From: Bacteroidota bacterium
GTDB taxonomy: Bacteria > Bacteroidota > Bacteroidia > AKYH767-A > OLB10
DNA: 64,000 nt
Assembly (NCBI GenBank): GCA_016714005.1
Contig: JADJOA010000011.1
Span: 1 to 64,000 of the forward strand
Reading direction: 5' to 3'
Part shown: piece after piece, positions 40,463-50,177 of the stretch
Numbering within the stretch: the first letter of the stretch is position 1
Layout of the letters: every line of letters begins with the position of its first letter
Program-made: the position numbers and the translations under genes
Notes under the pieces: generated by a model
The model's database searches: none
What the model was told of the DNA's origin: nothing
Seen by the model: only the letters and a program-made list of their open reading frames with translations

Positions 40463-42121
40463 TTACTTGTTCAACAATTCCTTCGCATTTTTCAAAGATG
40501 CCTGAGTAACTTCATTGCCACTAATCATTTTTGCAATTTCGTTAATGCGTTCTTCCTTATTCAGCAATTTTAAACCAGACGTGGTGGTATTGCCATGCGT
40601 ATTTTTATAAACTAAAAAGTGTGCATCGCCTTTGCTTGCCATTTGCGGCAAATGCGTTATTGCAATTACCTGGTGGTTGTCTGAAATTTTTCGCACAAGG
40701 TCGCCTACTTTATTGGCAACCTCACCACTAATGCCGCTGTCTATCTCATCAAAAATAATGCTAGGCAATGCAACCAATTTTGCAATTAATGCTTTTATTG
40801 ATAGCATCAGTCTCGACAACTCACCACCCGATGCAACCTTACTCAAAACCTCAAGCTTTATTCCTTTATTGGCGGTAAACAAATATTGAATAGTGTCTAT
40901 GCCTGTTGCCGATAAATTTTCTTCCTTGCTGTTTATTTCAATTTGCAGTTTTGCATCAGGCATAGCCGTGGAAGCAAGCATTTCTTTTATTTCTTTTTCA
41001 ATTTTAGGTGCAGCTTTTTGACGCTTTTCACTTAGGAATTTTGCTTGTTCAAGCAATTTGTTTTTTTGCTGAATAATTTCTGCTGTTAGTTTTTGAATAT
41101 CGGATTCTAATGTTGTAAAGACGGACAGTTTATTCTCAAAATCGTTTTTTATTTGAATTAATTCGGTTACTGATGATGTGTGGTGCTTTTGTTCCAAACG
41201 ATAAATTGCATTCAATCTCTCATTTAAAATTTCTACACGCTCTGGGTTAAAAACAAATTCGTCCTGAACATTTTCTAATTCCTGTGCAATATCCTTTAAT
41301 TCAACCTGTGAGGCTTTAATACGGTTTGAAAGTTCATTAAGCGCTGGATGGAATTTTGAAACAGCATTCATTGAACTTACCAATTGTGCAATAGCAGCAA
41401 TAATATTTGCATCACCGTCTTTTAACAAATTAGTTGATTGACTAATGGCAGTTTTAATTTGCTCAATATTGTTTAATGCTTCTAATTCCTGTTCCGCTTT
41501 TTCTTTTTCGCCTTCAATCAAATTAGCGGTGCTCAATTCATCAAACTGAAACTGCCAGTAATCGGCATCCGCTTTTGCTTTCTTCTCTTCTTCAATTAAA
41601 GTGTTTAGTTTATCCTTTAGGCGGCTATATGACAAGAAATCTCTTTTATACACAGTAACTGCATCTTTAATTCCTGCATAGATATCCAGCACATCTAACT
41701 GAAAATAGGAATTATTAAGGGTTAATGTTTCGTGTTGCGAATGCACATCAACTAAAAACCCTGATAGTTCTTTAAGAACCGAAAGATTTACTGGAGAATC
41801 ATTCACAAAAGCGCGTGATTTTCCTTCGGCATTTATTTCACGTCTAATGATGGTTTTACTTTCGTAATCCAGTTCATTAGCATAAAAAAAATCTTTGAGG
41901 TTGTAATTTAAAATATCAAACTCAGCTTCAATAATGCACTTATTGTTTTTATTAAGCAACGATGACGAATCAGCCCTGTTGCCAAGCACCAACCCCAATG
42001 CACCAAGTAATATTGATTTTCCGGCACCGGTTTCACCGGTAATAATGCTTAATCCTTTATTGAATTCAACATTAAGAGAATCAATTAAAACGTAATTTTT
42101 TATATGTAAGCGTGAAAGCAA
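40463..42121 (-). CDS. recN: DNA repair protein RecN
   Basis: The 552-aa SMC-like ATPase opens MLSRLHIKNYVLIDSLNVEF, with Walker A GETGAGKSILLGALGLVLGNR, a central coiled-coil region (about 155-370, rich in KEKAEQELEAL and LENVQDEF), signature SGGELSRLMLSIKAL and Walker B PSIIFDEIDSGISGEVANKV near the C-terminus. RecN acts in double-strand-break repair by holding DNA ends together. It is intact. Confidence 0.95.
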   Translation of the reverse strand: MLSRLHIKNYVLIDSLNVEFNKGLSIITGETGAGKSILLGALGLVLGNRADSSSLLNKNNKCIIEAEFDILNYNLKDFFYANELDYESKTIIRREINAEGKSRAFVNDSPVNLSVLKELSGFLVDVHSQHETLTLNNSYFQLDVLDIYAGIKDAVTVYKRDFLSYSRLKDKLNTLIEEEKKAKADADYWQFQFDELSTANLIEGEKEKAEQELEALNNIEQIKTAISQSTNLLKDGDANIIAAIAQLVSSMNAVSKFHPALNELSNRIKASQVELKDIAQELENVQDEFVFNPERVEILNERLNAIYRLEQKHHTSSVTELIQIKNDFENKLSVFTTLESDIQKLTAEIIQQKNKLLEQAKFLSEKRQKAAPKIEKEIKEMLASTAMPDAKLQIEINSKEENLSATGIDTIQYLFTANKGIKLEVLSKVASGGELSRLMLSIKALIAKLVALPSIIFDEIDSGISGEVANKVGDLVRKISDNHQVIAITHLPQMASKGDAHFLVYKNTHGNTTTSGLKLLNKEERINEIAKMISGNEVTQASLKNAKELLNK

Positions 42122-42198
42122 ATTGATTTCGGATTTGGAATTGAGATTTCGGATTTAGGTTAATTCATACCCTGAAGTTTCGGGGCAACATTCATAAT

Positions 42199-43410
42199 TC
42201 ATAACTTCAAAGTATGCCCCATTTTATCCCTTTTGGTTTTTAAATAAAGCTCGTTGTGTTTATTTGATTTTATTTCAATGGGCACAATGTCTGTTATCTC
42301 TAAACCATAGCCAATCAAGCCAGCCCGTTTGGTAGGATTGTTGGTCATCAGTTTCATTTTTTTAACTTTTAAATCGCGCAATATTTGTGCTCCCACACCA
42401 TAATCTCTTTCATCAGGTTTAAATCCTAATTCTTCGTTGGCTTCAACAGTATCTTTTCCTTGCTCTTGCAATTTGTAAGCGTGTAGTTTACTAAGCAATC
42501 CAATACCACGGCCTTCCTGGTTCATGTACACAATTACGCCTTTTCCAACAAAGTCAATCATCTCCATTGCTCTGTGCAACTGAGGTCCGCAATCACAACG
42601 GCACGAACCAAAAATATCGCCAGTAATACACGATGAATGTACACGTACTAACACAGGCTCGTTTTCACTCCATGTGCCTTTAACTAAGGCAAGATGTTCT
42701 TGTCCTGTTGTTTTTTGTTTGTATGCGTATAATTCAAAATCGCCAAGAGCGGTAGGCATATGTACGTTGACTTCTCGCTCAATAAGACTTTCATTTTTTA
42801 AACGATATGAAATTAAATCTTCAATCGAAATAATTTTCATATCAAACTTTTTTGCAATCTCTACAAGGTCAGGTAGGCGAGCCATGCTTCCATCTTCATT
42901 CATAATTTCAACCAACACACCTGCAGGTTCAAATCCAGACATCTTTGCCAAATCAACCGTAGCTTCTGTATGTCCGGCTCTACGCAAAACACCACCGTTT
43001 TTTGCTTTAAGCGGAAAAATATGTCCGGGTCTTCCCAAATCTTCAGGCTTTATGTTTGGATTAATCAATGCCTGAATAGTTTTACTTCTGTCGCTTGCAC
43101 TAATTCCGGTTGTGCAGCCATGTCCTAACAAATCAACGCTTACGGTAAAATTTGTTTCATGTAAAGATGAGTTATTAGGGACCATCATTTCTAAGTTGAG
43201 TTCCTCGCAACGCTGCTCGGTTAAAGCTGCGCAAATCAAACCGCGTCCGTGTTTTGCCATAAAGTTTATAACCTCAGGCGTACAGTTGCGAGCAGCGGTT
43301 AAAAAATCGCCTTCGTTTTCGCGGTCAGCATCATCAACTACTATTACAATTTTTCCGTTTTTAATATCACGTACAGCTTCTTCAATACTGTTTAATTTTA
43401 TATCGCTCAT
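42199..43410 (-). CDS. ribBA: Bifunctional RibBA (DHBP synthase / GTP cyclohydrolase II)
   Basis: The 403-aa protein has the RibB half (about 1-200) with VIVVDDADRENEGDFLTAA and LGHGCTTGISASDRSKTIQ plus RRAGHTEATVDLAKMSG. The RibA half (about 205-403) has the zinc cysteine cluster SSCITGDIFGSCRCDCGPQL, YMNQEGRGIGLLSKLHAY and NNPTKRAGLIGYGLEI. It makes two riboflavin precursors, 3,4-dihydroxy-2-butanone 4-phosphate and the pyrimidine from GTP. No FMN riboswitch was recognised upstream (43411-43521). Confidence 0.95.
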   Translation of the reverse strand: MSDIKLNSIEEAVRDIKNGKIVIVVDDADRENEGDFLTAARNCTPEVINFMAKHGRGLICAALTEQRCEELNLEMMVPNNSSLHETNFTVSVDLLGHGCTTGISASDRSKTIQALINPNIKPEDLGRPGHIFPLKAKNGGVLRRAGHTEATVDLAKMSGFEPAGVLVEIMNEDGSMARLPDLVEIAKKFDMKIISIEDLISYRLKNESLIEREVNVHMPTALGDFELYAYKQKTTGQEHLALVKGTWSENEPVLVRVHSSCITGDIFGSCRCDCGPQLHRAMEMIDFVGKGVIVYMNQEGRGIGLLSKLHAYKLQEQGKDTVEANEELGFKPDERDYGVGAQILRDLKVKKMKLMTNNPTKRAGLIGYGLEITDIVPIEIKSNKHNELYLKTKRDKMGHTLKL

Positions 43411-43521
43411 TATTTTTTAAGAGATGACAAATTTAATCAAATAAAGTTTTGCGTTCAAGAGCTAAATCAACCATATTCTACATGCATTTTTCTAATTTTA
43501 CATGCGTTTTCACAACAAATA

Positions 43522-43853
43522 ATGAATTTTTTTTCTTTTTCCGTAGTTGTAATTTATCTACTGATAGCCTCTTGTTGCACTAGAAAAAATGCAGGCTCTG
43601 CTAACGTTTCTGATAATGATGCGGGATATGAAACTTTAATTGTAATTGATTATTCAGACCTATCGGGTTGTGGTTTTATTTTTTAAGGAATGATTCCAGC
43701 AAATTAATTCCTGAGAATTTGCATGAAAGTCTAAAACATAATAATTTGAAAATAAAGGTTAAGTATACAGTAACCAACAAACCCAATATTTGTATGGCAG
43801 GAAAAACTATAGATATTATTGATGTAAAACGTGAAGACAAGCCTGCACAATAA
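43522..43853 (+). CDS. Small putative lipoprotein, 110 aa (one frameshift)
   Basis: A deletion in a T run near 43680 splits the frame. Repaired, it reads MNFFSFSVVVIYLLIASCCT, with a lipobox-like LIASC, then ETLIVIDYSDLSGCGFI and a beta-rich end KIKVKYTVTNKPNICMAGK. No family recognised. Its stop is 3 bases before the fmt start, so cotranscription with fmt is likely. Confidence 0.5.
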
Positions 43854-43856
43854 TTT

Positions 43857-44822
43857 ATGAACGAATCAAAAATTATTTTTTTTGGAACACCTGATTTTGC
43901 CGTTTCATCATTAAGGGAATTGCTAGATGCAGGTAAACAAGTGGTAGCAGTTGTTACCGCACCTGACCAGCCAGCAGGCAGAGGATTAAAGATGAATGAG
44001 TCAGCCGTCAAAAAATTTGCTCTGAGTAAAAACTTACCCGTCCTGCAACCTGAAAAATTAAAAGACCCTGACTTCCTTTTAAACATAAAAAGTTATAATG
44101 CCGATGTATTTATTGTTGTTGCGTTTAGAATGATGCCCCAAGTTTTATGGAGCATGCCTCCTAAAGGCACATTTAATTTACATGGCTCATTGCTTCCCCA
44201 ATACAGAGGTGCTGCGCCCATTCATCATGCTGTTATTAACGGTGAAACAGAAACAGGTGTAACAACTTTTTTCCTTAAGCATGAAATTGACACAGGGAGA
44301 ATCATTTTTTCAGAGAAAATTAAAATTGAGCCAACCGACACTACCGGCACTGTGCACGATAAACTGATGAAAATAGGAGGAGAGCTTGTTGTTAAGACAG
44401 TTAACGCTATAGAACAAAACAACGTTTCTACCATTGACCAAATTAATTTAGTTGCTGATGCAAGCAGTTTAAAACACGCACCTAAAATTTTTAAGGAAGA
44501 TTGTTTAATAAAGTGGAACAATGCCGTAGAGCACAATTATAATCATATACGTGGGTTATCACCATATCCAACAGCTTTCACATACTTAACTAATGCTGAC
44601 GGGGACACATTGCAATTGAAAATATTTTTTGCAATAAAAGAAGATACTTTTGATCCAGCGGAATACGGGATAATAAACAGTGATGAAAAGACCTATCTAA
44701 AAATTTCTTGCAATAACGGTTGGCTTAGTTTGACCGATGTGCAATTAGAAGGGAAAAAAAGGATGACTGTTTCCGACTTTTTACGCGGATTTAAAATAAA
44801 CAATTACACTGTTAAAAAGTAG
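43857..44822 (+). CDS. fmt: Methionyl-tRNA formyltransferase
   Basis: The 321-aa protein has IIFFGTPDFAVSSLRELL at the start, VTAPDQPAGRG, and the catalytic FNLHGSLLPQYRGAAPIHHA (Asn/His of formyl transfer) at about 105-122, then TGVTTFFLKHEIDTGRII. The C-terminal domain ends GWLSLTDVQLEGKKRMTV. It formylates initiator Met-tRNA using 10-formyl-THF. It is intact and directly follows the small lipoprotein. Confidence 0.95.
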   Translation: MNESKIIFFGTPDFAVSSLRELLDAGKQVVAVVTAPDQPAGRGLKMNESAVKKFALSKNLPVLQPEKLKDPDFLLNIKSYNADVFIVVAFRMMPQVLWSMPPKGTFNLHGSLLPQYRGAAPIHHAVINGETETGVTTFFLKHEIDTGRIIFSEKIKIEPTDTTGTVHDKLMKIGGELVVKTVNAIEQNNVSTIDQINLVADASSLKHAPKIFKEDCLIKWNNAVEHNYNHIRGLSPYPTAFTYLTNADGDTLQLKIFFAIKEDTFDPAEYGIINSDEKTYLKISCNNGWLSLTDVQLEGKKRMTVSDFLRGFKINNYTVKK

Positions 44823-44887
44823 TTTCTTTTAAGGGCCAAATTTGCACTTCGTTATTTCTATTTTAAGAAATTTGCAACTCTTAATTA

Positions 44888-45586
44888 ATGAAACGATTAG
44901 TTGTATTTACTGGCGCTGGTGTAAGTGCCGAGAGTGGTATCAATACCTTTAGGGATAGCAATGGTTTGTGGGAGCAATATCGGATAGAAGATGTGGCTAC
45001 CCCGGAAGCATTTCAGCGCGATCCTTCCCTTGTTTTAGAATTTTACAACCAACGCAGAAAGCAAGTAAAAGATGCTAAGCCTAATGCAGCACATCGTGCA
45101 TTGGTTGAACTTGAAAAATATTTTAAAACGCAAATCATTACCCAAAATATTGATGACTTGCATGAGCGCGCAGGTTCAACAAATGTTATTCACCTGCATG
45201 GACAAATAATGCAGGCACGAAGCACAGGCGATGAATCTTTGATTTATGATTTAGAAACGACAGAACTTGTAATTGGAGATAAATGTGAAAAGGGATTTCA
45301 ATTGCGCCCGCATATAGTTTGGTTTGGCGAAATGGTTCCTGAAATGGAAAGAGCAACATACTACGCTTCAATGGCTGATGTATTTATTGTCATTGGTAGT
45401 TCTCTTGAAGTTTATCCTGCTGCGGGGTTATTAAACTACGCTCCTGAACAGGCACAAAAATATCTGATTGATCCCAACGCAAAAGAATTATACCACATGA
45501 GTAATTTATCCGTTATTAAAGATACAGCCGGAAAAGCGGTTCCGCAATTGGTAAAAAAGTTAATAAATAATACTCATGCATCTTAG
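44888..45586 (+). CDS. Sir2-family NAD-dependent deacylase, zinc cysteines mostly absent
   Basis: The 232-aa sirtuin has LVVFTGAGVSAESGINTFRD, TQNIDDLHERAGSTNVIHLHG with the catalytic His, HIVWFGEMVP and VIGSSLEVYPAA. The YNQRRKQ segment (about 55-60) has the Tyr-x-x-Arg pair that marks class III (SIRT5-like) enzymes acting on acidic acyl-lysines. The zinc region between the catalytic His and HIVWFGE keeps only one Cys (GDKCEKGF) instead of four, so it should not bind structural zinc in the usual way. It overlaps the next gene by 11 bases. Confidence 0.85.
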   Translation: MKRLVVFTGAGVSAESGINTFRDSNGLWEQYRIEDVATPEAFQRDPSLVLEFYNQRRKQVKDAKPNAAHRALVELEKYFKTQIITQNIDDLHERAGSTNVIHLHGQIMQARSTGDESLIYDLETTELVIGDKCEKGFQLRPHIVWFGEMVPEMERATYYASMADVFIVIGSSLEVYPAAGLLNYAPEQAQKYLIDPNAKELYHMSNLSVIKDTAGKAVPQLVKKLINNTHAS

Positions 45587-46142
45587 CGATGAATTTTTAA
45601 ACGGTAGCATCTTTAATTGGGTTTTGTTACCCTTACTTATCTTTGTTGGAAGAACATGCGATGTTACGCTTGCCACACTGCGTAATATTTTTCTTTCGCG
45701 TAATATCAAAAAAATTGTTCCGTTAATTGGTTTTTTCGAAGTGCTGTTGTGGCTTATTGCGGTAAGTACCATTATTAAAAATCTTAATAATGTAATGTGC
45801 TATATTGCTTTTGCAGGTGGCTATTCTATGGGAATTTTTGTAGGAATTAAAATTGAATCTAGATTGGCATTGGGCACACAACTGATGCGTATAATCACCA
45901 CGCGCGATTGTCATCCACTGATGGAGGCCCTCAATCGTGAAAATCTGGGTGTAACAGAAATTGATGCATTAGGCGCAAAGGGTCCGGTTAAAATTTTGCT
46001 AACTGTTATTAAAAGGAAAGATGCAGAACATGTAATAGACCTTGTAAACAAATATCATCCTAACGCTTTCTTCTCAATGGAAGATGTGCGGCTTGCCAAT
46101 CAAGGAATATTCCCGGGGGCGATTCAAAACTCGAATATTTGA
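45576..46142 (+). CDS. DUF2179/DUF5698 (UPF0316-type) membrane protein
   Basis: The 188-aa protein has three predicted membrane helices in its first 90 residues (WVLLPLLIFVGRTCDVTLAT; IVPLIGFFEVLLWLIAVSTI; CYIAFAGGYSMGIFVGI). A cytoplasmic ferredoxin-like DUF2179 domain follows, with REN.GVTEIDALGAKGPVKI, TVIKRKDAEHVIDLV and FFSMEDVRLANQGIFPG. The family is conserved but unassigned. Start overlaps the sirtuin stop. Confidence 0.8.
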   Translation: MHLSDEFLNGSIFNWVLLPLLIFVGRTCDVTLATLRNIFLSRNIKKIVPLIGFFEVLLWLIAVSTIIKNLNNVMCYIAFAGGYSMGIFVGIKIESRLALGTQLMRIITTRDCHPLMEALNRENLGVTEIDALGAKGPVKILLTVIKRKDAEHVIDLVNKYHPNAFFSMEDVRLANQGIFPGAIQNSNI

Positions 46143-46169
46143 AAAGAATTTTTCCGGTGTTCTAATTAC

Positions 46170-46583
46170 ATGCTTAAATTTCACTCTAACAATTTATTGG
46201 AATTACCATCCATTGCAGAGAAGTTGCTATCTGAATTAGGAGAAAAAAAAATAATTTGTATTTACGGACAAATGGGGGTGGGTAAGACAACTCTTATAAA
46301 GGAAATATGTAATTTGCTTGGAGTAAGCGAGACGGTAAGTAGCCCTACTTTTAGCCTTGTTAATGAATACACAACTATCAAAGGCGAAAACATTTTCCAT
46401 TTTGATTTCTATAGAATCAAAAATTTAGAAGAAGTATATGACATAGGTTATCAGGAATACTTCTACTCTGGTAATCTTTGTCTTATTGAATGGCCTGAAC
46501 TAATTGAACAACTTATTCCACTTAATGCTATGCGCATTTTTATTGCAATTAACCAAGGGCAAAGAACCTATGAGATTAAATAA
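46170..46583 (+). CDS. tsaE: tRNA t6A biosynthesis ATPase TsaE
   Basis: The 137-aa protein has the P-loop IYGQMGVGKTTLIKEIC (about 35-50), VSSPTFSLVNEYTT, FHFDFYRIKNLEEVYDIGY and CLIEWPELIEQLIP, all standard for TsaE. It is the ATPase partner of TsaB/TsaD in N6-threonylcarbamoyladenosine formation at tRNA position 37. It follows the DUF5698 gene by 27 bases. Confidence 0.93.
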   Translation: MLKFHSNNLLELPSIAEKLLSELGEKKIICIYGQMGVGKTTLIKEICNLLGVSETVSSPTFSLVNEYTTIKGENIFHFDFYRIKNLEEVYDIGYQEYFYSGNLCLIEWPELIEQLIPLNAMRIFIAINQGQRTYEIK

Positions 46584-46680
46584 TTTTTAACACTCTCCCT
46601 TACTACTCACAATCATTCCCATAAAATTTTAAATTATTATACTTTCGCCAACTCAAAAATAACACAATAGAATAATAGCA

Positions 46681-47909
46681 ATGAATAAAATTAAAGTAGC
46701 AAACCCGGTAGTGGAACTTGATGGCGATGAAATGACCCGCATCATCTGGAAATTCATCAAGGATAAACTTATTCTTCCCTATATAGATCTTGATATTAAA
46801 TATTATGACCTTGGTATGGAACATCGAGATGCTACCAACGATCAGGTTACTGTTGATGCTGCAAATGCCATTAAGCAATACAACGTAGGAATAAAGTGCG
46901 CAACTATTACGCCTGATGAAGAGCGTGTAAAAGAATTTGGCCTCAAGCAAATGTGGAAGAGCCCTAATGGCACCATACGTAATATTTTAGATGGAACCGT
47001 ATTTCGCGAACCTATTGTTTGTAAAAATATTCCACGTTTGGTTCCTAATTGGACTGCACCAATATGCATTGGTCGTCATGCATTTGGTGATCAATACCGC
47101 GCTACCGATTTTGTTACTAAAGGCAAAGGCAAGCTTACCGTAACATTTACACCAGAGGATGGCAGCACACCACAGCAGTTTGAAGTATTTAATTTTAAAA
47201 ATGATGGTGTAGCTCTAACAATGTATAATACTGATGAGAGTATACGCGGTTTTGCCATGAGTTGTTTTAATACAGCTTTGCAAAAGGTTGGCCTCTTTAT
47301 CTCTCCACGAAAAATACTATATTAAAAAAGTATGATGGGAGATTCAAAGATATCTTTGAAGAGATATATCAAAAGGATTTCAAGACAAAATTTGAGGCCA
47401 AAGGAATTACATACGAACACAGACTAATTGATGACATGGTTGCATCCGCACTTAAATGGAACGGTAATTTTGTGTGGGCATGTAAAAATTATGATGGCGA
47501 TGTGCAGAGTGATACTGTTGCGCAGGGTTTTGGTTCATTAGGATTAATGACCTCAACACTTGTTACTCCAGATGGAAAAACGATGGAAGCAGAAGCGGCT
47601 CACGGAACTGTTACACGCCATTTCCGCGATCACCAGAAGGGGAAAAAAACAAGTACCAACCCAATTGCAAGTATTTTTGCCTGGACCCGTGGGTTGGAGT
47701 TTCGTGGTAAATTGGATAATAACCAAGAGTTGATTCGTTTTTGCAGAACTCTTGAAGATGTTTGTGTTTCAACAGTTGAATCCGGAAAAATGACTAAAGA
47801 TTTAGCTGTTTGTATTTACGGAAACAAAGTCCTCCCTGAACATTATTTGAATACAGAAGATTTTCTTGCGGCATTAGATTCTAATTTAAAAAATGCACTG
47901 CAGGCATAA
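46681..47909 (+). CDS. icd: NADP-dependent isocitrate dehydrogenase, eukaryote-like type (one frameshift)
   Basis: A GGG read as GG near 47287 separates the two frames; repaired length is 409 aa. It begins KVANPVVELDGDEMTRIIWK, then CATITPDEERVKEFGLK, SPNGTIRNILDGTVFREPI, CIGRHAFGDQYRATDF, ALKWNGNFVWACKNYDGDV, TSTLVTPDGKTMEAEAAHGT and HFRDHQKG. This is the homodimeric type shared with eukaryotes and many Bacteroidota. It makes 2-oxoglutarate in the TCA cycle. The terminator at 47928-47963 follows. Confidence 0.95.
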
Positions 47910-47927
47910 ATTTCTTGGTTGATTAAC

Positions 47928-47963
47928 AAAAAAATGCTCTCTAAAAACGAGGGCATTTTTTTA
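47928..47963 (+). terminator. Terminator of icd
   Basis: AAAAATGCTCTC pairs with GAGGGCATTTTT (one G-T pair), followed by a T run, about 20 bases after the icd stop. Confidence 0.75.
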
Positions 47964-48003
47964 TCCTTGTATGATCAGGTGCTTAAATCAAATTGTATTT
48001 GCA

Positions 48004-48038
48004 ATAAAAAAATAACCCTCCCCGGTTAAGAGGAGGGC
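48004..48038 (-). terminator. Terminator of the L19 gene, C-rich hairpin
   Basis: CCCTCC (48016-48021) pairs with GGAGGG (48032-48037). On the minus strand the hairpin is followed by a T run (A run at 48005-48012), about 60 bases after the rplS stop. Confidence 0.55.
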
Positions 48039-48091
48039 TTCAACAAAACAAGATGAACGAAAAGTTCTTTATTTTTCCTTACCTGTTGCAA

Positions 48092-48433
48092 CTACTTTTC
48101 TTCAATACGTGCAGCTTTACCGCTGATGTTACGTAAGTAGAAAATGCGTGCTCTGCGTACCACACCTTTTTTATTCACTTCTATTTTAGTGATTTTAGGA
48201 CTGTACAACGGGAATATTCTTTCTACACCAATGCCATTTGAAATTTTTCTGATAGTAAATGTTTGGGTAGCACCTGTATCTTTTCTTTGTAAAACAACAC
48301 CTTGGAAGTGCTGCTCACGCTCTTTATTTCCTTCAATAATCTTATAATAAACTGTAATAGTATCACCAGATTTAAATACGGGAACTGATTTTGCAGGTAT
48401 TAAAACTTCCTGCGCTGATTTCATTAAATCCAT
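48092..48433 (-). CDS. rplS: Ribosomal protein L19
   Basis: The start is MDLMKSAQEVLIPAKSVPVF at 48433; the open frame extends to 48511 but those 26 residues are not part of L19. It is 113 aa with GDTITVYYKIIEGNKEREQH, FQGVVLQRKDTGATQTFTIR and the C-terminal IGVERIFPLYSPKITKIEV, then KGVVRRARIFYLRNISGKAA. L19 sits at the 30S-50S interface. It follows trmD, the common order. Confidence 0.96.
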   Translation of the reverse strand: MDLMKSAQEVLIPAKSVPVFKSGDTITVYYKIIEGNKEREQHFQGVVLQRKDTGATQTFTIRKISNGIGVERIFPLYSPKITKIEVNKKGVVRRARIFYLRNISGKAARIEEK

Positions 48434-48569
48434 TTTAATTAACTCGTTTTGTTTTTTGTTTCTATCGGGACGACAATAATAGCTATTTTTCCTTTCAGGA
48501 AATCCAAACAATCAAAAAAAAATTTAACGAAATTATAATTGTATTTAATACTTGTTGATTTTCAGTAGT

Positions 48570-49247
48570 TTACGGATTTAAAAGATCAGGCCGTTTGGCT
48601 TTAGTGCGTATAACGGACTGGTTGTGACGCCACTCTGAAATCAATTTATCGTTCCCCGAAAGTAGCACTTCCGGTACAGACCAATCTCCAAATTTGGCTG
48701 GTCGGGTATAAACAGGCGGTGCAATTAAATCGTCCTGAAAAGAATCTGACAGGGCAGAGGTTTCGTCATTTAAAACCCCGGGTAAAAGCCTGATAATAGA
48801 ATCGCTAAGAACCGCTGCCGCCAGCTCGCCACCGGAAAGAACATAATTTCCAATAGAAATTTCGCGGGTAATTAAATTTTCCCTCACTCTTTCATCAACG
48901 CCTTTATAGTGGCCACATAATAAAATTAAGTTTTTATATAAGGATAGTTGGTTGGCTATTTTCTGATTTAACAGTTCTCCATCAGGACTCATATAAATTA
49001 TCTCATCATAGTCTCTCTCATTTTTGAGTGCCTTTAGGCAATTATCAATGGGCTCAATCATCATAACCATTCCTGCGCCTCCGCCAAACGCATAATCATC
49101 AGTAGAGCGGTGTTTGTTTGTGGCATAATCACGGAGGTTGATAAAGTTTACCTCAACTAACTTTTTTTCAGTAGCTCTTTTTAAAATAGAGTGGGAGAAG
49201 GGACTTTCTAATAATTGAGGATGTACAGTAATTATATCAATACGCAT
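48570..49247 (-). CDS. trmD: tRNA (guanine-37-N1)-methyltransferase TrmD
   Basis: The 225-aa SPOUT methyltransferase has RIDIITVHPQLLESPFSHSI, YAFGGGAGMVMMIEPI, ILLCGHYKGVDERVRENL and the knot region EISIGNYVLSGGELAAAVL, then FQDDLIAPPVYTRPAKFG. It forms m1G37 to prevent frameshifting. It lies between mazG (9 bases upstream) and rplS, in one likely operon. Confidence 0.95.
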   Translation of the reverse strand: MRIDIITVHPQLLESPFSHSILKRATEKKLVEVNFINLRDYATNKHRSTDDYAFGGGAGMVMMIEPIDNCLKALKNERDYDEIIYMSPDGELLNQKIANQLSLYKNLILLCGHYKGVDERVRENLITREISIGNYVLSGGELAAAVLSDSIIRLLPGVLNDETSALSDSFQDDLIAPPVYTRPAKFGDWSVPEVLLSGNDKLISEWRHNQSVIRTKAKRPDLLNP

Positions 49248-49256
49248 GCTTCTAGT

Positions 49257-50027
49257 TTATTGTCCTGTTTCTTTTGCCCGGTTCCAGTATACGTCCATCT
49301 CATTCAGGCTCATATCCTTTAGTTGTTTACCATCTTTTTTTGATTCCGATTCAAGGTAATTAAAACGGCTGATAAATTTTTTATTAGTTCGTTCCAGCGC
49401 TTCATCAGGATTGATATCTATAAATCGACTATAATTTATCAAAGAAAAAAGCAGGTCACCAAATTCGCTGATGGTATTTTCTCTGTTTCCTGATTCTGAA
49501 GCGGTTTTAAATTCGTTTAATTCTTCATTCACTTTTTCCCATACCTGCGTTTTATCATCCCAGTCAAAACCTGCGCCTCTTGCTTTTTCCTGAATACGCA
49601 TGGCTTTAACTAAACTTGGTAATGATGAAGGCACTCCTTCTAAAACAGATTTTTTTCCTTCTTTTAATTTAAGTTGCTCCCAATTACGCTTTACATCCTC
49701 TTCATTTGAAACTTTTACATCGCCATAAATATGAGGATGCCTTGTAATTAATTTTTCGCATACCGTGTTTAATACATCAGCAATGTCAAACTCTTTTGTT
49801 TCGGAGGCAATGCGTGCATAGAAGACCATGTGCAACATCAGGTCTCCCAGTTCCTTTTTTATTTCAGCAAGGTCATTTTTTAAGATGGCATCGCTTAATT
49901 CATAAGTTTCTTCAATGGTAAGATGTCGTAGTGTTTCCATGGTTTGCTTTTTATCCCACGGGCATTTTTCTCGCAACTCATCCATTATATTTAATAGCCG
50001 TTCAAAGGCTTTTAGTTTTTCAGTCAT
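49257..50027 (-). CDS. mazG: Nucleoside triphosphate pyrophosphohydrolase MazG
   Basis: The 256-aa protein has MDELREKCPWDKKQTMETLR, LTIEETYELSDAI, EIKKELGDLMLHMVFYARI and, in the second half, EFGDLLFSLINYSRFI: two MazG domains with EExxE-type metal sites. It hydrolyses non-canonical and excess NTPs. It starts the mazG-trmD-rplS run. Confidence 0.93.
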   Translation of the reverse strand: MTEKLKAFERLLNIMDELREKCPWDKKQTMETLRHLTIEETYELSDAILKNDLAEIKKELGDLMLHMVFYARIASETKEFDIADVLNTVCEKLITRHPHIYGDVKVSNEEDVKRNWEQLKLKEGKKSVLEGVPSSLPSLVKAMRIQEKARGAGFDWDDKTQVWEKVNEELNEFKTASESGNRENTISEFGDLLFSLINYSRFIDINPDEALERTNKKFISRFNYLESESKKDGKQLKDMSLNEMDVYWNRAKETGQ

Positions 50028-50177
50028 AAACTAAAGATAGAATGCTGCAAAGAAAGTATTTAACCGGCAGGTTGTGATTGATTTAAAAAAGATGGCTTTC
50101 TCCAAATCTAAAGGGATAGAGATGGAGAAAGCCTTGGTAATTACAGAATGATATTATCTGTTAATCATAAACACGCA

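Noticed and set aside
42125..42156. Short direct repeat GATTTCGGATTT upstream of recN
   Set aside because: Only two copies in AT-rich intergenic DNA; likely chance or minor slippage, no function supported.
43411..43521. FMN riboswitch upstream of ribBA
   Set aside because: Only about 110 bases are available and the conserved RFN-element blocks are absent.
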